Shown here piece by piece: positions 48,466 through 58,062 of a DNA stretch of 64,000 nucleotides. Under the pieces are notes generated by a model that did not search any database, was not told the origin of the DNA, and worked only from the letters and a program-made list of their open reading frames with translations. The stretch comes from Pseudomonas fluorescens. Its GTDB lineage: Bacteria > Pseudomonadota > Gammaproteobacteria > Pseudomonadales > Pseudomonadaceae. The position numbers and the translations under genes are program-made. How positions within the stretch are numbered: position 1 is the stretch's first letter; each line of letters opens with the position of its first letter. The DNA is taken from contig NZ_MRST01000023.1 in NCBI RefSeq assembly GCF_001902145.1, positions 372,001-436,000 of the forward strand. The letters run 5' to 3'.

Positions 48466-50886
48466 TCAGAAGAGCACCTTCGCCACATCCGCAAACCGCT
48501 TGGCAAAGTGCACCGTCATCCCTTCCTTCAGGTAGTCCGGCAACTCTTCAAAGCTGCCACGGTTCGGCTCCGGCAAGATCAACTCGTGAATCTTCTGGCG
48601 CCGCGCCGCAATCACTTTCTCTCGCACGCCGCCAATCGGCAGTACATGCCCGGTCAAGGTCAGCTCGCCGGTCATTGCCACGCCTTTTTTCGGCGGTTGG
48701 TTGCGGGCCAGGGACAGCAACGCGCTGGCCATGGTCACGCCGGCACTCGGGCCGTCTTTCGGCGTGGCGCCTTCCGGTACGTGCAAGTGCACGAAGGCTT
48801 CGTCGAAGAACTTCGCATCGCCGCCAAACGACTTCAGGTTGGAACTGATGTAGCTGTAGGCGATTTCGGCGGACTCTTTCATCACTTCACCCAACTGCCC
48901 GGTGAGCTTGAAGCCACGGTTGAGTGTGTGGATGCGCGTCGCTTCAATCGGCAAGGTGGCGCCGCCCATGCTGGTCCAGGCCAGGCCGGTAATCACGCCG
49001 GTGCCGGACAGCACTTGCTCATTACGGAACACGGGCATGCCCAGGGAGCTTTCCAGGTCCTTGTTGCCGATCTTGATCACCGAGTCCGGCTCATCCAGCA
49101 GTTTTACCACCGCCTTGCGCACCAGCTTGCCCAGCTGTTTCTCCAGTTGGCGCACCCCTGCTTCCCGAGCATAACCATCGATCAATGCGCGCAGTGCACC
49201 ATCACTGATGGTCAGGCTGCTTTTGGCCACGCCGGCTTTTTCCAACTGCTTGGGCCACAGGTGACGCTTGGCGATGGCGACTTTTTCTTCGGTGATATAG
49301 CCCGACAGGCGAATCACTTCCATGCGATCCAGCAACGGGCCCGGGATCGAGTCCAGGGTGTTGGCGGTGCACACGAACAAGACCTTGGACAAGTCCAGGC
49401 GCAGGTCCAGGTAATGGTCGAGGAATTCGACGTTCTGCTCAGGGTCCAGGGTTTCCAGCAGCGCCGAAGCCGGGTCGCCCTGGAAGCTCTGGCCCATCTT
49501 GTCGATCTCGTCGAGCATGATCACCGGGTTCATCACTTCCACGTCTTTCAACGCCTGTACCAGCTTGCCGGGCAGGGCGCCGATGTAGGTGCGGCGGTGG
49601 CCCTTGATCTCGGCCTCGTCGCGCATGCCGCCGACGCTGAAGCGATAGAACGGCCGTCCCAGGGATTCGGCGATGGACTTGCCCACACTGGTCTTGCCCA
49701 CGCCCGGTGGGCCCACCAGCAATACGATGGAACCGGCGACTTCGCCTTTGTAGGCGCCCACGGCGAGGAATTCGAGGATGCGGCTCTTGATGTCATCCAG
49801 GCCCGCATGGTGCTTGTCGAGCACTTTGCGCGCGTGCTTGAGGTCGAGCTTGTCTGCCCCATACACGCCCCACGGCACCGAGGTGGCCCAGTCCAGGTAG
49901 TTGCGCGTGACGGCGTATTCCGGCGAACCGGTTTCCAGGATCGACAGTTTGTTCAATTCTTCATCAATGCGTTTTTTCGCCTGGGCCGGCAGCACCTTGC
50001 CTTGCAGGCGCTGTTCGAACTGTTCGACGTCGGCGCTGCGATCGTCCTTGGTCAGGCCCAGCTCCTGCTGGATGACCTTGAGTTGTTCCTTGAGGAAGAA
50101 CTCACGCTGGTGCTCGCCGATCTTGCGGTTCACTTCGGCAGACAGCTCTTTTTGCAGCCGCGCGACTTCTACCTCTTTGCGCAGCATCGGCAGCACTTTT
50201 TCCATGCGCTTGAGCATGGGCACGCAGTCCAGCACTTCCTGCAGCTCATTACCTGTCGCCGAGGTGAGTGCGGCGGCAAAGTCGGTGAGCGGCGACGGGT
50301 CGTTGGGGCTGAAGCGGTTGAGGTAGTTCTTCAACTCTTCGCTGTACAGCGGGTTGAGGGGCAGCAGTTCCTTGATCGCATTGATCAGCGCCATGCCGTA
50401 GGCCTTGACCTCATCGGTCGGCTCGCTGGGCTGGTGCGGGTATTCGACTTCCACCAGGTACGGTGGGCGGTGGTGCTTGAGCCAGGTCTTGATGCGCACG
50501 CGGGTCAGGCCCTGGGCGACGAATTGCAGCTTGCCGTTCTCGCGGCTGGCGTGGTGCACCTTCACCAGGGTGCCGTACAGCGGCAGGGCGGAGGTGTCGA
50601 AGTGCCGTGGGTCTTCGGGCGGCGTGTCCATGAAAAACAGCGCAAGGGAATGGTGGTCGGATTTGCTCACCAGCTCCAGGGTCTCGGCCCAGGGTTCTTC
50701 ATTGACGATCACCGGCAACACTTGGGCCGGGAAAAACGGCCGATTGTGGATCGGGATGATGTAGACCTTGTCCGGCAGGTTTTGCCCAGGCAGGGCCAGG
50801 CCAGTATTGGACGAGGGGGTTTCAGCGTTTTCGGGGTCGGCGTAATCGTTGAGGTCGTAATCTGGAAATTCTTGCTGGTCGCTCAT
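48466..50886 (-). CDS. lon: ATP-dependent Lon-type protease, second copy (AsrA-like)
   Basis: An 806-residue LonA-type enzyme: N-terminal LON domain (about 35-235), AAA+ module with Walker A GPPGVGKTS and Walker B VIMLDEIDK, and a protease domain with the Ser-Lys dyad (PKDGPSAGV and GGVREKVIAARR). The canonical Pseudomonas lon lies with clpX and hupB; this one, beside pdxJ and the ICP gene, corresponds in place to P. aeruginosa PA0779 (asrA), a stress-linked protease, as I recall. The N-terminus (about 1-30) is acidic and variable. Confidence 0.95.
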   Translation of the reverse strand: MSDQQEFPDYDLNDYADPENAETPSSNTGLALPGQNLPDKVYIIPIHNRPFFPAQVLPVIVNEEPWAETLELVSKSDHHSLALFFMDTPPEDPRHFDTSALPLYGTLVKVHHASRENGKLQFVAQGLTRVRIKTWLKHHRPPYLVEVEYPHQPSEPTDEVKAYGMALINAIKELLPLNPLYSEELKNYLNRFSPNDPSPLTDFAAALTSATGNELQEVLDCVPMLKRMEKVLPMLRKEVEVARLQKELSAEVNRKIGEHQREFFLKEQLKVIQQELGLTKDDRSADVEQFEQRLQGKVLPAQAKKRIDEELNKLSILETGSPEYAVTRNYLDWATSVPWGVYGADKLDLKHARKVLDKHHAGLDDIKSRILEFLAVGAYKGEVAGSIVLLVGPPGVGKTSVGKSIAESLGRPFYRFSVGGMRDEAEIKGHRRTYIGALPGKLVQALKDVEVMNPVIMLDEIDKMGQSFQGDPASALLETLDPEQNVEFLDHYLDLRLDLSKVLFVCTANTLDSIPGPLLDRMEVIRLSGYITEEKVAIAKRHLWPKQLEKAGVAKSSLTISDGALRALIDGYAREAGVRQLEKQLGKLVRKAVVKLLDEPDSVIKIGNKDLESSLGMPVFRNEQVLSGTGVITGLAWTSMGGATLPIEATRIHTLNRGFKLTGQLGEVMKESAEIAYSYISSNLKSFGGDAKFFDEAFVHLHVPEGATPKDGPSAGVTMASALLSLARNQPPKKGVAMTGELTLTGHVLPIGGVREKVIAARRQKIHELILPEPNRGSFEELPDYLKEGMTVHFAKRFADVAKVLF

Positions 50887-51030
50887 GGGGCACCTGCATC
50901 AGTAAGTATGCAGGTTAGATGGGGCGGGGTTGCGGTGGTTTCAATGGGGGGGCGTGGTTAGCAACAATTTGCACGAAATAACTGGAGAGACTCGGTCAAG
51001 GCGGGCGGGGGCTTGCTGGTTCCCACATTC

Positions 51031-52020
51031 TCAGCTGATTTTGTGCAGGTAGGCAGGCAGCGGTTGTTCGGGAAGTACCGAGAGCACTTTCAAGCGCTGC
51101 AACATGCGCTGGCTGGCCCGCTGTAAATGCTCGCGCAGGTTCAGCGCCGCAGCATCAAACGCTCCATGCAGCAACAGCTCAAGTATCAGGCGATGTTCGG
51201 CCAACATTGCAGGATCGGCGCCGATCCCCAGCAAACGGTAGAAGATCCGGCTGATGATCATAGGGCTCTGGCCCTGGCGGATCAGGGCGGCGATCTTGCG
51301 GTTGCGCAGGCCGGCCAGGCAGTGCTGGTGCAAGTCTTCCTCAATGTGTTCGATGGCTTCCAGGCTGCAATGGGGGCTGGCCTGGGCGTCGAGTACACGC
51401 TGCAGCATCGCCTGGAGCAGGTCGCGGTCGAGGTCAGGCGCACTCTGGCGCAGGGCCTCGGGCTCCAGGCAGGCACGCAGCTCGTAGTCTTCGGTGACTT
51501 CGCGGGCGGTCAACGGTCCGGCCAGCCATTGGGAGTAGGGCTCCTTTTCTACCAGGCCACGGTCGCGCAGGCGCATCAGCGCTTCGCGCACCACGGCGCG
51601 GCTGACACCGTAGTGGTCAGCGGCGGCTTGCTCGTCCAGGCGGTAATGGCCGAACGCGATGCAAGTGGACAGCGCCGCGCCGATCTCCTCGACAATTCGC
51701 TCACCCAATGGCCGGGTGTCCACCAGCTCATCGTCGTGGTTGAGGCCCAGATGCCCATGGCTCAAGGGCAGGCGCAGGGGCTCCATGGCCAGGCCGTCGG
51801 GGTTGATCAGGTAACCGCGGCCATTGAAGCGGCAAATCAGCCCTTCGGCATGCAGCAGGTCCAGCGCCTTGCGCACCGGGACGCGGCTGGTGCCGAACAG
51901 TTCGGCCAGCGGCGCTTCAAGCAAGACCAGCCCGTGACGGGCGGTGCCGTTGATGATCGCGTCGCGCAAAATCTGGTGGATCATCGCGTAACGGGAGGCC
52001 GAGGCGGGCACTGTTTTCAT
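51031..52020 (-). CDS. GntR/FCD regulator with two tandem winged-helix domains
   Basis: A 329-residue regulator about 100 residues longer than usual FadR-type proteins. Residues 10-74 form a first GntR winged helix (LFGTSRVPVRKALDLLHAEGLI), 105-170 a second (HYGVSRAVVREALMRLRDRGLV), and 175-310 an FCD effector domain (YELRACLEPEALRQ). Divergent from the amidase gene with 348 bp between, containing palindromic TGTAC motifs, so it likely represses or tunes that operon. The ATG at 52020 is the natural start. Confidence 0.85.
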   Translation of the reverse strand: MKTVPASASRYAMIHQILRDAIINGTARHGLVLLEAPLAELFGTSRVPVRKALDLLHAEGLICRFNGRGYLINPDGLAMEPLRLPLSHGHLGLNHDDELVDTRPLGERIVEEIGAALSTCIAFGHYRLDEQAAADHYGVSRAVVREALMRLRDRGLVEKEPYSQWLAGPLTAREVTEDYELRACLEPEALRQSAPDLDRDLLQAMLQRVLDAQASPHCSLEAIEHIEEDLHQHCLAGLRNRKIAALIRQGQSPMIISRIFYRLLGIGADPAMLAEHRLILELLLHGAFDAAALNLREHLQRASQRMLQRLKVLSVLPEQPLPAYLHKIS

Positions 52021-52156
52021 CTGTTTCTCTAGGTAAAGAGCTCTTGGGCTTGTAGGACGCTGGCCGGGGATTCTCTCATAGTTGGGCTGTCACTCTGCGC
52101 CACGTCGGCGGCACATTTTTGGGGCTGTGGAGGTCGCGATGTTACTTTTCTGCACC

Positions 52157-52185
52157 AAAATGTACTTTCTAATAAAAGATACATT
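52157..52185. promoter_or_regulatory. distal operator candidate (ATGTA...TACAT)
   Basis: AAAATGTAC at 52157-52165 with an inverted TACAT at 52181-52185, sharing the ATGTAC core of the proximal operator. It lies 137 bp upstream of the gntR-like start and may serve autoregulation. The stretch 52186-52300 holds no further feature. Confidence 0.4.
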
Positions 52186-52301
52186 ATTTCATTCGAAGCG
52201 CACGCCCACCCTTCGTCAGAATTTTTCACCTCACCAAAAAGCATCTAGCCCGTAGCTCAGCAGGTAAAACCTTAAGCGTGGGGAAAGCGCCCTCATGAGA
52301 C

Positions 52302-52317
52302 TGGCACGAAAGCTGCC
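52302..52317 (+). promoter_or_regulatory. sigma-54-type -24/-12 promoter candidate of the amidase operon
   Basis: TGGCACGAAAGCTGCC carries GG and GC exactly 10 bp apart; TGGCACG matches the sigma-54 -24 box fully, and CTGC differs from TTGC by one base at -12. It lies about 50 bp before the amidase ATG. Enhancer sites for an activator such as NtrC were not identified. Confidence 0.5.
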
Positions 52318-52322
52318 TTTGT

Positions 52323-52353
52323 AAAATGTACATTTTATTAATATGTACGTTTT
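52323..52353 (+). promoter_or_regulatory. proximal operator candidate, AAAATGTACATTTT
   Basis: A perfect 14-bp palindrome (52323-52336) followed by ATATGTACGTTTT (52341-52353); the two ATGTAC cores are 17 bp apart. GT-AC palindromes are typical FadR-subfamily GntR sites. It covers the expected transcription start of the sigma-54-like promoter. Confidence 0.6.
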
Positions 52354-52368
52354 GTGAGGGTCATCTTG

Positions 52369-53700
52369 ATGTCAGACGCCACTTCCATGGCCGAAGCCTT
52401 CGCCAGCGGTCGAAGTGATCCGGTGCAGGTCCTTGAACAAGCCCTCCTTCATGCAAGCATGGCGCCCAGCGTGTTCATCTCCCTGACGGCTGAGCGTGCT
52501 CGTCGTGAGGCTCAAGCGTCCGCGGCCCGCTGGCGCGCCGGGCAGCCTTTGAGCCAGTTCGATGGCGTGCCCCTGGCGTGGAAAGATTTATTCGACATGG
52601 CCGGCAGTATCACCACTGCCGGTGCTGCCTACCGTCGCCATGCGCCGGCGGCCGTGCAAGACGCGCCCTGTGTTGAACGGTTGAGTCGCGCCGGTATGGT
52701 CAGCCTGGGCAAGACCAACCTCAGCGAACTGGCCTATTCCGGCCTGGGCCTGAACCCGCATTTTGGTACGCCCCATAACCCGAGCAGCCGCGATCAGCCG
52801 CGCATCCCCGGTGGCTCCTCCTCGGGGTCGGCGGTCGCCGTGGCGGCGGGCATTGTGCCGATTGCCATGGGCACCGACACCGCTGGCTCGATCCGCATCC
52901 CTGCGGCACTCAATGGCGTGGTGGGTTATCGCAGCAGTTGCCAGCACTACAGCCGCGAGGGTGTTTTCCCCCTGGCTCACAGCCTCGACAGCCTTGGGCC
53001 GCTGACCCGCAGTGTGCGTGATGCACTGGCCCTCGACGACGTGCTCAATGGCCGAAGCCAACGCCACGTTGCCGCCAGCCTCAAGGGCCTGCGCCTGGTC
53101 TTGGAACAAGGCGCCCTGGAAGGTATTGAGCCGGCTGTGCGCGATAACCTGCTGCGCGCCGTCGACCAGTTGAAGGAAGCCGGCGCGTTGATCGATGTGC
53201 GCCCATCCGCCACGTTCCAGGCCACCCTGGCGTTGATCAAAGAGCATGGCTGGCTCGGTTCATTCGAAGCGTTTGCCCTGCACGAAACCTTGCTCGACAG
53301 CGCCGACGCCGAGCAACTCGACCCTCGTGTGCGCCGCCGCCTCGAAGCCGCACGCGCGCTGCCGGCCAGCCAACGCCTGCACCTGATCGAGGCGCGTCGG
53401 CGGCTGCAACAGCAATTGCTCGATGACCTCGACGGTGCCCTGCTGATAACGCCGACCGTCGCCCACGTCGCCCCGGCGTTGGCGGCGCTGGAGGCCGACG
53501 ACGCGCTGTTCGCCACCACCAACCTCGCCACCCTGCGCCTGACCATGCCGGGCAGTTTGCTCGACATGCCGGGCGTCAGCCTACCCAGCGGCCGCGACGT
53601 CCTGGGTTTGCCCACCGGGCTGCTGCTCAGCGCCCCGACCGGCGAAGACGCACGCCTGTTAGGCGCGGCGTTGGCCGTTGAATCCGTACTGACTCTTTAA
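52369..53700 (+). CDS. amidase (amidase signature family)
   Basis: A 443-residue hydrolase with the complete Ser-cisSer-Lys triad: Lys72 (PLAWKDLFD), cisSer about 150 ([11 protein letters not shown]) and Ser174 ([12 protein letters not shown]), spaced as in the family. It hydrolyses an amide to acid and ammonia. ATG at 52369 is preceded by GAGGG at spacing 8; the frame's earlier GTG overlaps the operator and is rejected. First gene of the operon, 11 bp before the NodB-fold hydrolase; a half-amide from that enzyme is an attractive substrate. Confidence 0.9.
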   Translation: MSDATSMAEAFASGRSDPVQVLEQALLHASMAPSVFISLTAERARREAQASAARWRAGQPLSQFDGVPLAWKDLFDMAGSITTAGAAYRRHAPAAVQDAPCVERLSRAGMVSLGKTNLSELAYSGLGLNPHFGTPHNPSSRDQPRIPGGSSSGSAVAVAAGIVPIAMGTDTAGSIRIPAALNGVVGYRSSCQHYSREGVFPLAHSLDSLGPLTRSVRDALALDDVLNGRSQRHVAASLKGLRLVLEQGALEGIEPAVRDNLLRAVDQLKEAGALIDVRPSATFQATLALIKEHGWLGSFEAFALHETLLDSADAEQLDPRVRRRLEAARALPASQRLHLIEARRRLQQQLLDDLDGALLITPTVAHVAPALAALEADDALFATTNLATLRLTMPGSLLDMPGVSLPSGRDVLGLPTGLLLSAPTGEDARLLGAALAVESVLTL

Positions 53701-53711
53701 GGAGACACACC

Positions 53712-54590
53712 ATGGCTAAAGATATTCTCTGTGCATTTGGCGTTGACGTGGACGCCGTCGCCGGTTGGCTCGGTTCCTATGGCGGCGAAGATTCGCCCGA
53801 CGACATCTCCCGTGGCCTGTTCGCCGGTGAAGTCGGTGCGCCGCGCCTGCTCAAACTGTTCGAACGCTACGGCCTGCGCACCACCTGGTTTATCCCGGGC
53901 CACTCGATGGAAACCTTTCCCGAGCAGATGAAGGCCGTGGCCGACGCCGGCCACGAAATCGGCGTGCACGGCTACAGTCATGAAAACCCCATTGCCATGA
54001 CCGCCGAGCAGGAAGAGATCGTGCTCGACAAGTCCATCGACCTGATCACCCAGGTCACCGGCAAACGCCCCACCGGCTACGTTGCGCCATGGTGGGAATT
54101 CAGCAAGGTCACCAACGAACTGTTGCTCAAAAAAGGCATCAAGTACGACCACAGCCTGATGCACAACGACTTCCACCCCTACTACGTGCGCAAGGGCGAC
54201 AGCTGGACCAAGATCGACTACAGCCAGCACCCCGATACCTGGATGAAGCCTTTGGTGCGCGGCGAAGAAACCGACCTGGTGGAGATCCCGGCCAACTGGT
54301 ACCTGGACGACCTGCCGCCAATGATGTTCATCAAGAAAGCGCCCAACAGCCACGGCTTCGTCAACCCGCGCCATCTGGAAGAAATGTGGCGCGACCAGTT
54401 CGACTGGGTCTACCGCGAACACGAACATGCCGTGTTCACCATGACCATCCACCCCGACGTGTCCGGCCGCCCGCAAGTGCTGCTGATGCTGGAGCGTTTG
54501 ATCGAACACATCCAGAGCCATGCCGGCGTGCGCTTCGTCACCTTCGACGAAATCGCCGACGACTTCATCCGCCGCCAGCCGCGTACCTGA
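53712..54590 (+). CDS. NodB-fold hydrolase, PgdA/imidase-like
   Basis: A 292-residue polysaccharide-deacetylase-fold enzyme. It resembles H. pylori PgdA (HP0310) along its length ([54 protein letters not shown]). Metal ligands Asp12/Asp14, His86 and His90 (HGYSH) are intact. It has no signal peptide, so action on cell-wall glycan is unlikely. Relatives with this fold (allantoinase PuuE) hydrolyse cyclic amides, and I recall a P. putida imidase of the same length; with the amidase next door, opening of a cyclic imide is the favoured reading. Good ribosome site (AAGGAG) at 53698. Confidence 0.85.
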   Translation: MAKDILCAFGVDVDAVAGWLGSYGGEDSPDDISRGLFAGEVGAPRLLKLFERYGLRTTWFIPGHSMETFPEQMKAVADAGHEIGVHGYSHENPIAMTAEQEEIVLDKSIDLITQVTGKRPTGYVAPWWEFSKVTNELLLKKGIKYDHSLMHNDFHPYYVRKGDSWTKIDYSQHPDTWMKPLVRGEETDLVEIPANWYLDDLPPMMFIKKAPNSHGFVNPRHLEEMWRDQFDWVYREHEHAVFTMTIHPDVSGRPQVLLMLERLIEHIQSHAGVRFVTFDEIADDFIRRQPRT

Positions 54591-54599
54591 CGTCCACTC

Positions 54600-54700
54600 G
54601 GTAGGCGCGAGCTTGCTCGCGAAGGTCGTTAACGATAACGCAGGCCACCTGGTTGTACGCAGTGCCTGTGCGGTCTTCGCGAGCAAGCTCGCTCCTACAG
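54600..54700. repeat. REP doublet, GTAGGAGCGAG family, forward core
   Basis: Left arm with one change (GTAGGCGCGAG), core with AACGATAACGCA, right arm intact. It lies inside the proposed operon between the hydrolase and the MFS gene. Confidence 0.88.
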
Positions 54701-54734
54701 AAGGGCAACCCCCTATCCCCTTGAGGCGCGATTC

Positions 54735-56075
54735 ATGTCTATTTACAACAAGCTTGACCTGACTGGCTGGAAACCCCGGCAACTGACATCCAAGGAAGTG
54801 CGCTTTGCCACCTGGATCGCGTTTTTTGCCTGGGTGTTTGCGGTGTATGACTTCATTCTGTTCGGCACCTTGCTGCCGGAAATTGGCCGGCACTTCGGCT
54901 GGGGTGAAGTCGAGCAAGCCGAGATTGCGACCTGGGTGGCAGTGGGCACGGCGGTGGTGGCCTTTGCCATTGGCCCCGTGGTGGATAAATTGGGGCGGCG
55001 CACCGGCATTATCTTCACCGTGGCCGGCTCCGCGTTGTGCTCGGCACTCACCGCCATTGGTGGCGCGTGGGGCAAGTCGCCGCTGATTCTGATCCGTTCG
55101 CTGGGCGGCCTGGGTTATGCCGAGGAAACCGTCAACGCCACCTACTTGAGTGAACTGTATGGCGCCTCCGAGGATCCGCGGCTGACCAAGCGGCGTGGGT
55201 TCATCTACAGCCTGGTGCAGGGCGGCTGGCCGGTCGGTGCGTTGATCGCCGCCGGCTTGACCGCGCTGTTGTTGCCGATTATCGGTTGGCAGGGCTGCTT
55301 TATCTTCGCCGCGATCCCGGCCGTTGTGATCGCGATCATGGCGCGCAAGCTCAAAGAGAGCCCCCAGTTCCAGATCCACCAGCGCATCAGCCAACTGCGC
55401 AAAAGCGGTGCGGTGAAAGAGGCACAAAACGTCGCAGTGACCTACGGCGTGGACTACGACGAGCACAGCAAGGCCGGCCTCAAAGCCGCGTTCCGTGGCC
55501 CGGCGCGCCGCGCCACCCTGGTGATCGGTGCCGCGTTGCTGCTCAACTGGGCGGCGATCCAGGTGTTCAGCGTGTTGGGCACGTCGGTGATTGTCAGCGT
55601 GCACCATATTTCGTTCGAGAACTCGCTGATTATCCTCGTACTGTCGAACCTGGTGGGTTACTGCGGCTACCTCAGCCACGGCTGGATGGGCGACAAGATC
55701 GGCCGCCGCAACGTGATCGGCCTGGGCTGGATGCTCGGCGGCCTGGCGTTCGCCGGCATGCTGTTTGGGCCCAGCAATATGCCGATGGTGGTCGGGCTGT
55801 ACAGCCTGGGCCTGTTCTTCCTGATCGGGCCTTACTCGGCGGCACTGTTTTTTATCAGCGAAAGTTTCCCCACCAGCATCCGCGCCACCGGTGGCGCGAT
55901 CATCCATGCCATGGGCCCGATTGGCGCGGTGGTCGCAGGCTTTGGTGCAACCCAAGTACTGGCCGCCGGCAGTGACTGGCAGACCGCCGCGCTGTGGTTC
56001 GGTGCGTTGCCGTGCTTCCTGTCCGGCGCCTTGATGTTTGCCGCACGCCATGTACGCCCGGAAACCGTGCAGTAA
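54735..56075 (+). CDS. MFS transporter, metabolite:H+ symporter type
   Basis: A 446-residue, 12-helix carrier. Helix 1 [23 protein letters not shown] has the Asp of metabolite/H+ symporters, and DKLGRRTG is motif A. A hydrophilic loop of about 60 residues separates the halves. Placed between the hydrolase and two dehydrogenases, so probably brings in the pathway substrate. ATG 20 bp after the REP arm, with weak TTGAGG ahead. Confidence 0.85.
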   Translation: MSIYNKLDLTGWKPRQLTSKEVRFATWIAFFAWVFAVYDFILFGTLLPEIGRHFGWGEVEQAEIATWVAVGTAVVAFAIGPVVDKLGRRTGIIFTVAGSALCSALTAIGGAWGKSPLILIRSLGGLGYAEETVNATYLSELYGASEDPRLTKRRGFIYSLVQGGWPVGALIAAGLTALLLPIIGWQGCFIFAAIPAVVIAIMARKLKESPQFQIHQRISQLRKSGAVKEAQNVAVTYGVDYDEHSKAGLKAAFRGPARRATLVIGAALLLNWAAIQVFSVLGTSVIVSVHHISFENSLIILVLSNLVGYCGYLSHGWMGDKIGRRNVIGLGWMLGGLAFAGMLFGPSNMPMVVGLYSLGLFFLIGPYSAALFFISESFPTSIRATGGAIIHAMGPIGAVVAGFGATQVLAAGSDWQTAALWFGALPCFLSGALMFAARHVRPETVQ

Positions 56076-56085
56076 GGAGTATTCG

Positions 56086-56847
56086 ATGAAACGCAAAGTT
56101 GCCTTGATTACCGGTGCCGCCAGCGGCATCGGCCAAGCCCTCGCCGTGGCCTACGCGCGCAGTGGCGTGGCGGTGGTGGGCGGGTATTACCCGGCGGATC
56201 CCCATGACCCGCAGACCACCGTGTCGCAGGTGCAAGAGGCGGGCGGCGAGTGCGTGATGCTGCCCTTGGACGTGGGCAATAGTGCCTCGGTCGACGCCTT
56301 GGCCGAGCAGGCCGTGCAGCACTTCGGGCGCCTCGATTATGCGGTGGCCAACGCTGGGTTGTTGCGCCGCGCACCGTTGCTGGAGATGACCGACGCGCTG
56401 TGGGACGACATGCTCAATGTCGACTTGACCGGGGTGATGCGCACCTTCCGCGCCGCGACCCGGCACATGAAAGAAGGTGGCGCACTGGTGGCGATATCGT
56501 CGATTGCCGGTGGGGTGTATGGCTGGCAGGAACACAGCCATTACGCGGCGGCCAAGGCCGGCGTGCCGGGGTTGTGTCGTTCATTGGCGGTGGAGTTGGC
56601 GCCCTTGGGGATTCGCTGCAATGCGGTGATTCCCGGGCTGATCGAGACGCCGCAGTCGCTGGATGCGCAGAACTCGTTGGGGCCTGAGGGCCTGGCGAAA
56701 GCGGCGCGGGCGATCCCGCTGGGGCGCGTCGGGAGGGCCGATGAGGTGGCGTCGTTGGTGCAGTTCTTGACCGGTGACGCGTCGAGTTATTTGACCGGCC
56801 AAAGCATTGTGATCGACGGCGGCCTGACCGTGCGCTGGCCGGACTAA
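56086..56847 (+). CDS. SDR-family oxidoreductase (first of two)
   Basis: A 253-residue short-chain dehydrogenase: TGAASGIGQ at the nucleotide site, NAG (VANAGLL), and the Ser-Tyr-Lys triad (SSIAGG, YAAAK). The ATG at 56086 follows AAGGAG, 10 bp after the MFS stop. An upstream in-frame start would begin inside the MFS gene. Substrate unknown. Confidence 0.88.
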   Translation: MKRKVALITGAASGIGQALAVAYARSGVAVVGGYYPADPHDPQTTVSQVQEAGGECVMLPLDVGNSASVDALAEQAVQHFGRLDYAVANAGLLRRAPLLEMTDALWDDMLNVDLTGVMRTFRAATRHMKEGGALVAISSIAGGVYGWQEHSHYAAAKAGVPGLCRSLAVELAPLGIRCNAVIPGLIETPQSLDAQNSLGPEGLAKAARAIPLGRVGRADEVASLVQFLTGDASSYLTGQSIVIDGGLTVRWPD

Positions 56848-56876
56848 TTTCACTTGGAAGCCGGACTCGGTTCAAT

Positions 56877-56965
56877 TGTGGGAGCGGGCTTGCTCGCGAA
56901 TGCGGTGGCTCAGCTCCATATGCGGCGACTGACACAGCGCTTTCGCGAGCAAGCCCGCTCCCACA
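56877..56965. repeat. REP doublet, GTGGGAGCGGG family
   Basis: Inverted GTGGGAGCGGGCTTGCTCGC arms with a short core, between the two SDR genes of the operon. Confidence 0.9.
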
Positions 56966-56996
56966 TGTGATCGCGTTCGCAGTTTGAGGAGTTTTT

Positions 56997-57746
56997 ATGA
57001 GCCAACTCACCCACCGCCGCGCCGTCATCACCGGCGCCGGCAGCGGCATCGGTGCCGCCATCGCTCGTGCTTACGCCGTTGAAGGTGCACGCTTGCTGCT
57101 GGCCGATCGCAATGCCGCGAGCCTGGCCGAAACCGCCATCACCTGCCGCAACCTCGGTGCCGAGGTGGTCGAATGCCTGGCCGACGTCGGCAGCGTCGAA
57201 GGCGCCCAGGCCAGTGTCGACCGCTGTGTCGAACACTTTGGCGGCATCGACATCCTGGTCAACAACGCCGGCATGCTCACCCAGGCGCGCTGTGTCGACC
57301 TGAGTATCGAGATGTGGAACGACATGCTGCGCGTCGATCTCACCAGCGTCTTTATCGCCAGCCAGCGTGCCTTGCCGCATATGCTTGCGCAGCGCTGGGG
57401 GCGGATCATTAACGTTGCCTCGCAGCTGGGTATCAAGGGCGGCGCCGAGCTGAGCCATTACGCTGCCGCCAAGGCCGGGGTGATCGGCTTTACCAAATCC
57501 CTGGCGTTGGAAGTGGCCAAGGACAATGTGCTGGTCAACGCCATCGCCCCGGGGCCCATCGAGACGCCGCTGGTGGGCGGCATCAGCGACACCTGGAAAC
57601 GCGCCAAGGCCGCCGAGCTGCCGTTGGGCCGCTTCGGCCTGGCGGACGAAGTGGCGCCGGTGGCGGTACTGTTGGCCAGCGAGCCAGGTGGCAACCTGTT
57701 CGTGGGCCAGACCCTGGGGCCTAATTCCGGCGACGTCATGCCATGA
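56997..57746 (+). CDS. SDR-family oxidoreductase (second of two)
   Basis: A 249-residue FabG-like dehydrogenase: TGAGSGIGAAIARAY, NNAGM, and the triad in NVASQLG and YAAAK. Only moderately similar to the preceding SDR, so not a recent duplicate. GAGGAG lies at spacing 8. Followed by the small protein gene after 13 bp. Confidence 0.88.
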   Translation: MSQLTHRRAVITGAGSGIGAAIARAYAVEGARLLLADRNAASLAETAITCRNLGAEVVECLADVGSVEGAQASVDRCVEHFGGIDILVNNAGMLTQARCVDLSIEMWNDMLRVDLTSVFIASQRALPHMLAQRWGRIINVASQLGIKGGAELSHYAAAKAGVIGFTKSLALEVAKDNVLVNAIAPGPIETPLVGGISDTWKRAKAAELPLGRFGLADEVAPVAVLLASEPGGNLFVGQTLGPNSGDVMP

Positions 57747-57759
57747 GCGGGGTGTAGCC

Positions 57760-58062
57760 ATGTGTGGACTCTGCGGGCTGTTGAGTGAAGACCTGCACTG
57801 GAGCGACCCTTTGGGCGACGCCTTGCCGCGACGGCGTGAGCGCCTGCGCCGGATTGCGGCGATCAACCAGGTGCTGGCGGTGTTCCGGCTCAAGGTCGAA
57901 GACTTTCAAGGCGCCTCGTACCTGCTGCTCGGTGCTACCGGTAAACAGGCACTGGCGAGCGGTCTGGATCAACTCTGGCAAGCGGCTGAAAGCATGCTTG
58001 GGCGGCCTTTGGATCCCCTCGATCCCAACCTGCTCGACCATTTGGAATACAACCCACTGTAG
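57760..58062 (+). CDS. 100-residue protein with MCGLCGLL start, unknown function
   Basis: I do not recognise this gene. Only the first residues stand out: Met-Cys-Gly-Leu-Cys-Gly, a CxxC at positions 2-5 resembling the N-terminal Cys nucleophile of class II amidotransferases, but the chain is far too short for that domain. The rest is amphipathic helix (RRRERLRRIAAINQVLAVFRLKVEDF, EAEMLGRPLDPLDPN pattern). Placed 13 bp after an SDR and before CobW, so a metal-handling or accessory role is plausible. Its stop codon and last Leu come from the REP that follows. Confidence 0.75.
   Translation: MCGLCGLLSEDLHWSDPLGDALPRRRERLRRIAAINQVLAVFRLKVEDFQGASYLLLGATGKQALASGLDQLWQAAESMLGRPLDPLDPNLLDHLEYNPL

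Noticed and set aside
51001..51027. GGGGGCTTGCTGGTTCCCACA downstream of the gntR-like gene as another REP
   Set aside because: Only part of one arm is recognisable, with several changes; too eroded to call. The 144-bp gap 50887-51030 otherwise holds nothing clear.
52246..52270. tRNA-like stretch GTAGCTCAGCAGGTA resembling a D-arm/A-box in the gntR-amidase gap
   Set aside because: The D-stem does not close (GCTC without GAGC), and there is no anticodon stem, T-arm or acceptor partner, so it is neither a tRNA nor a convincing remnant.
57760..57783. Class II glutamine amidotransferase start (Met-Cys-Gly) in the 100-residue protein
   Set aside because: Only the first residues match; the domain needs about 200 residues and its other conserved motifs are absent.
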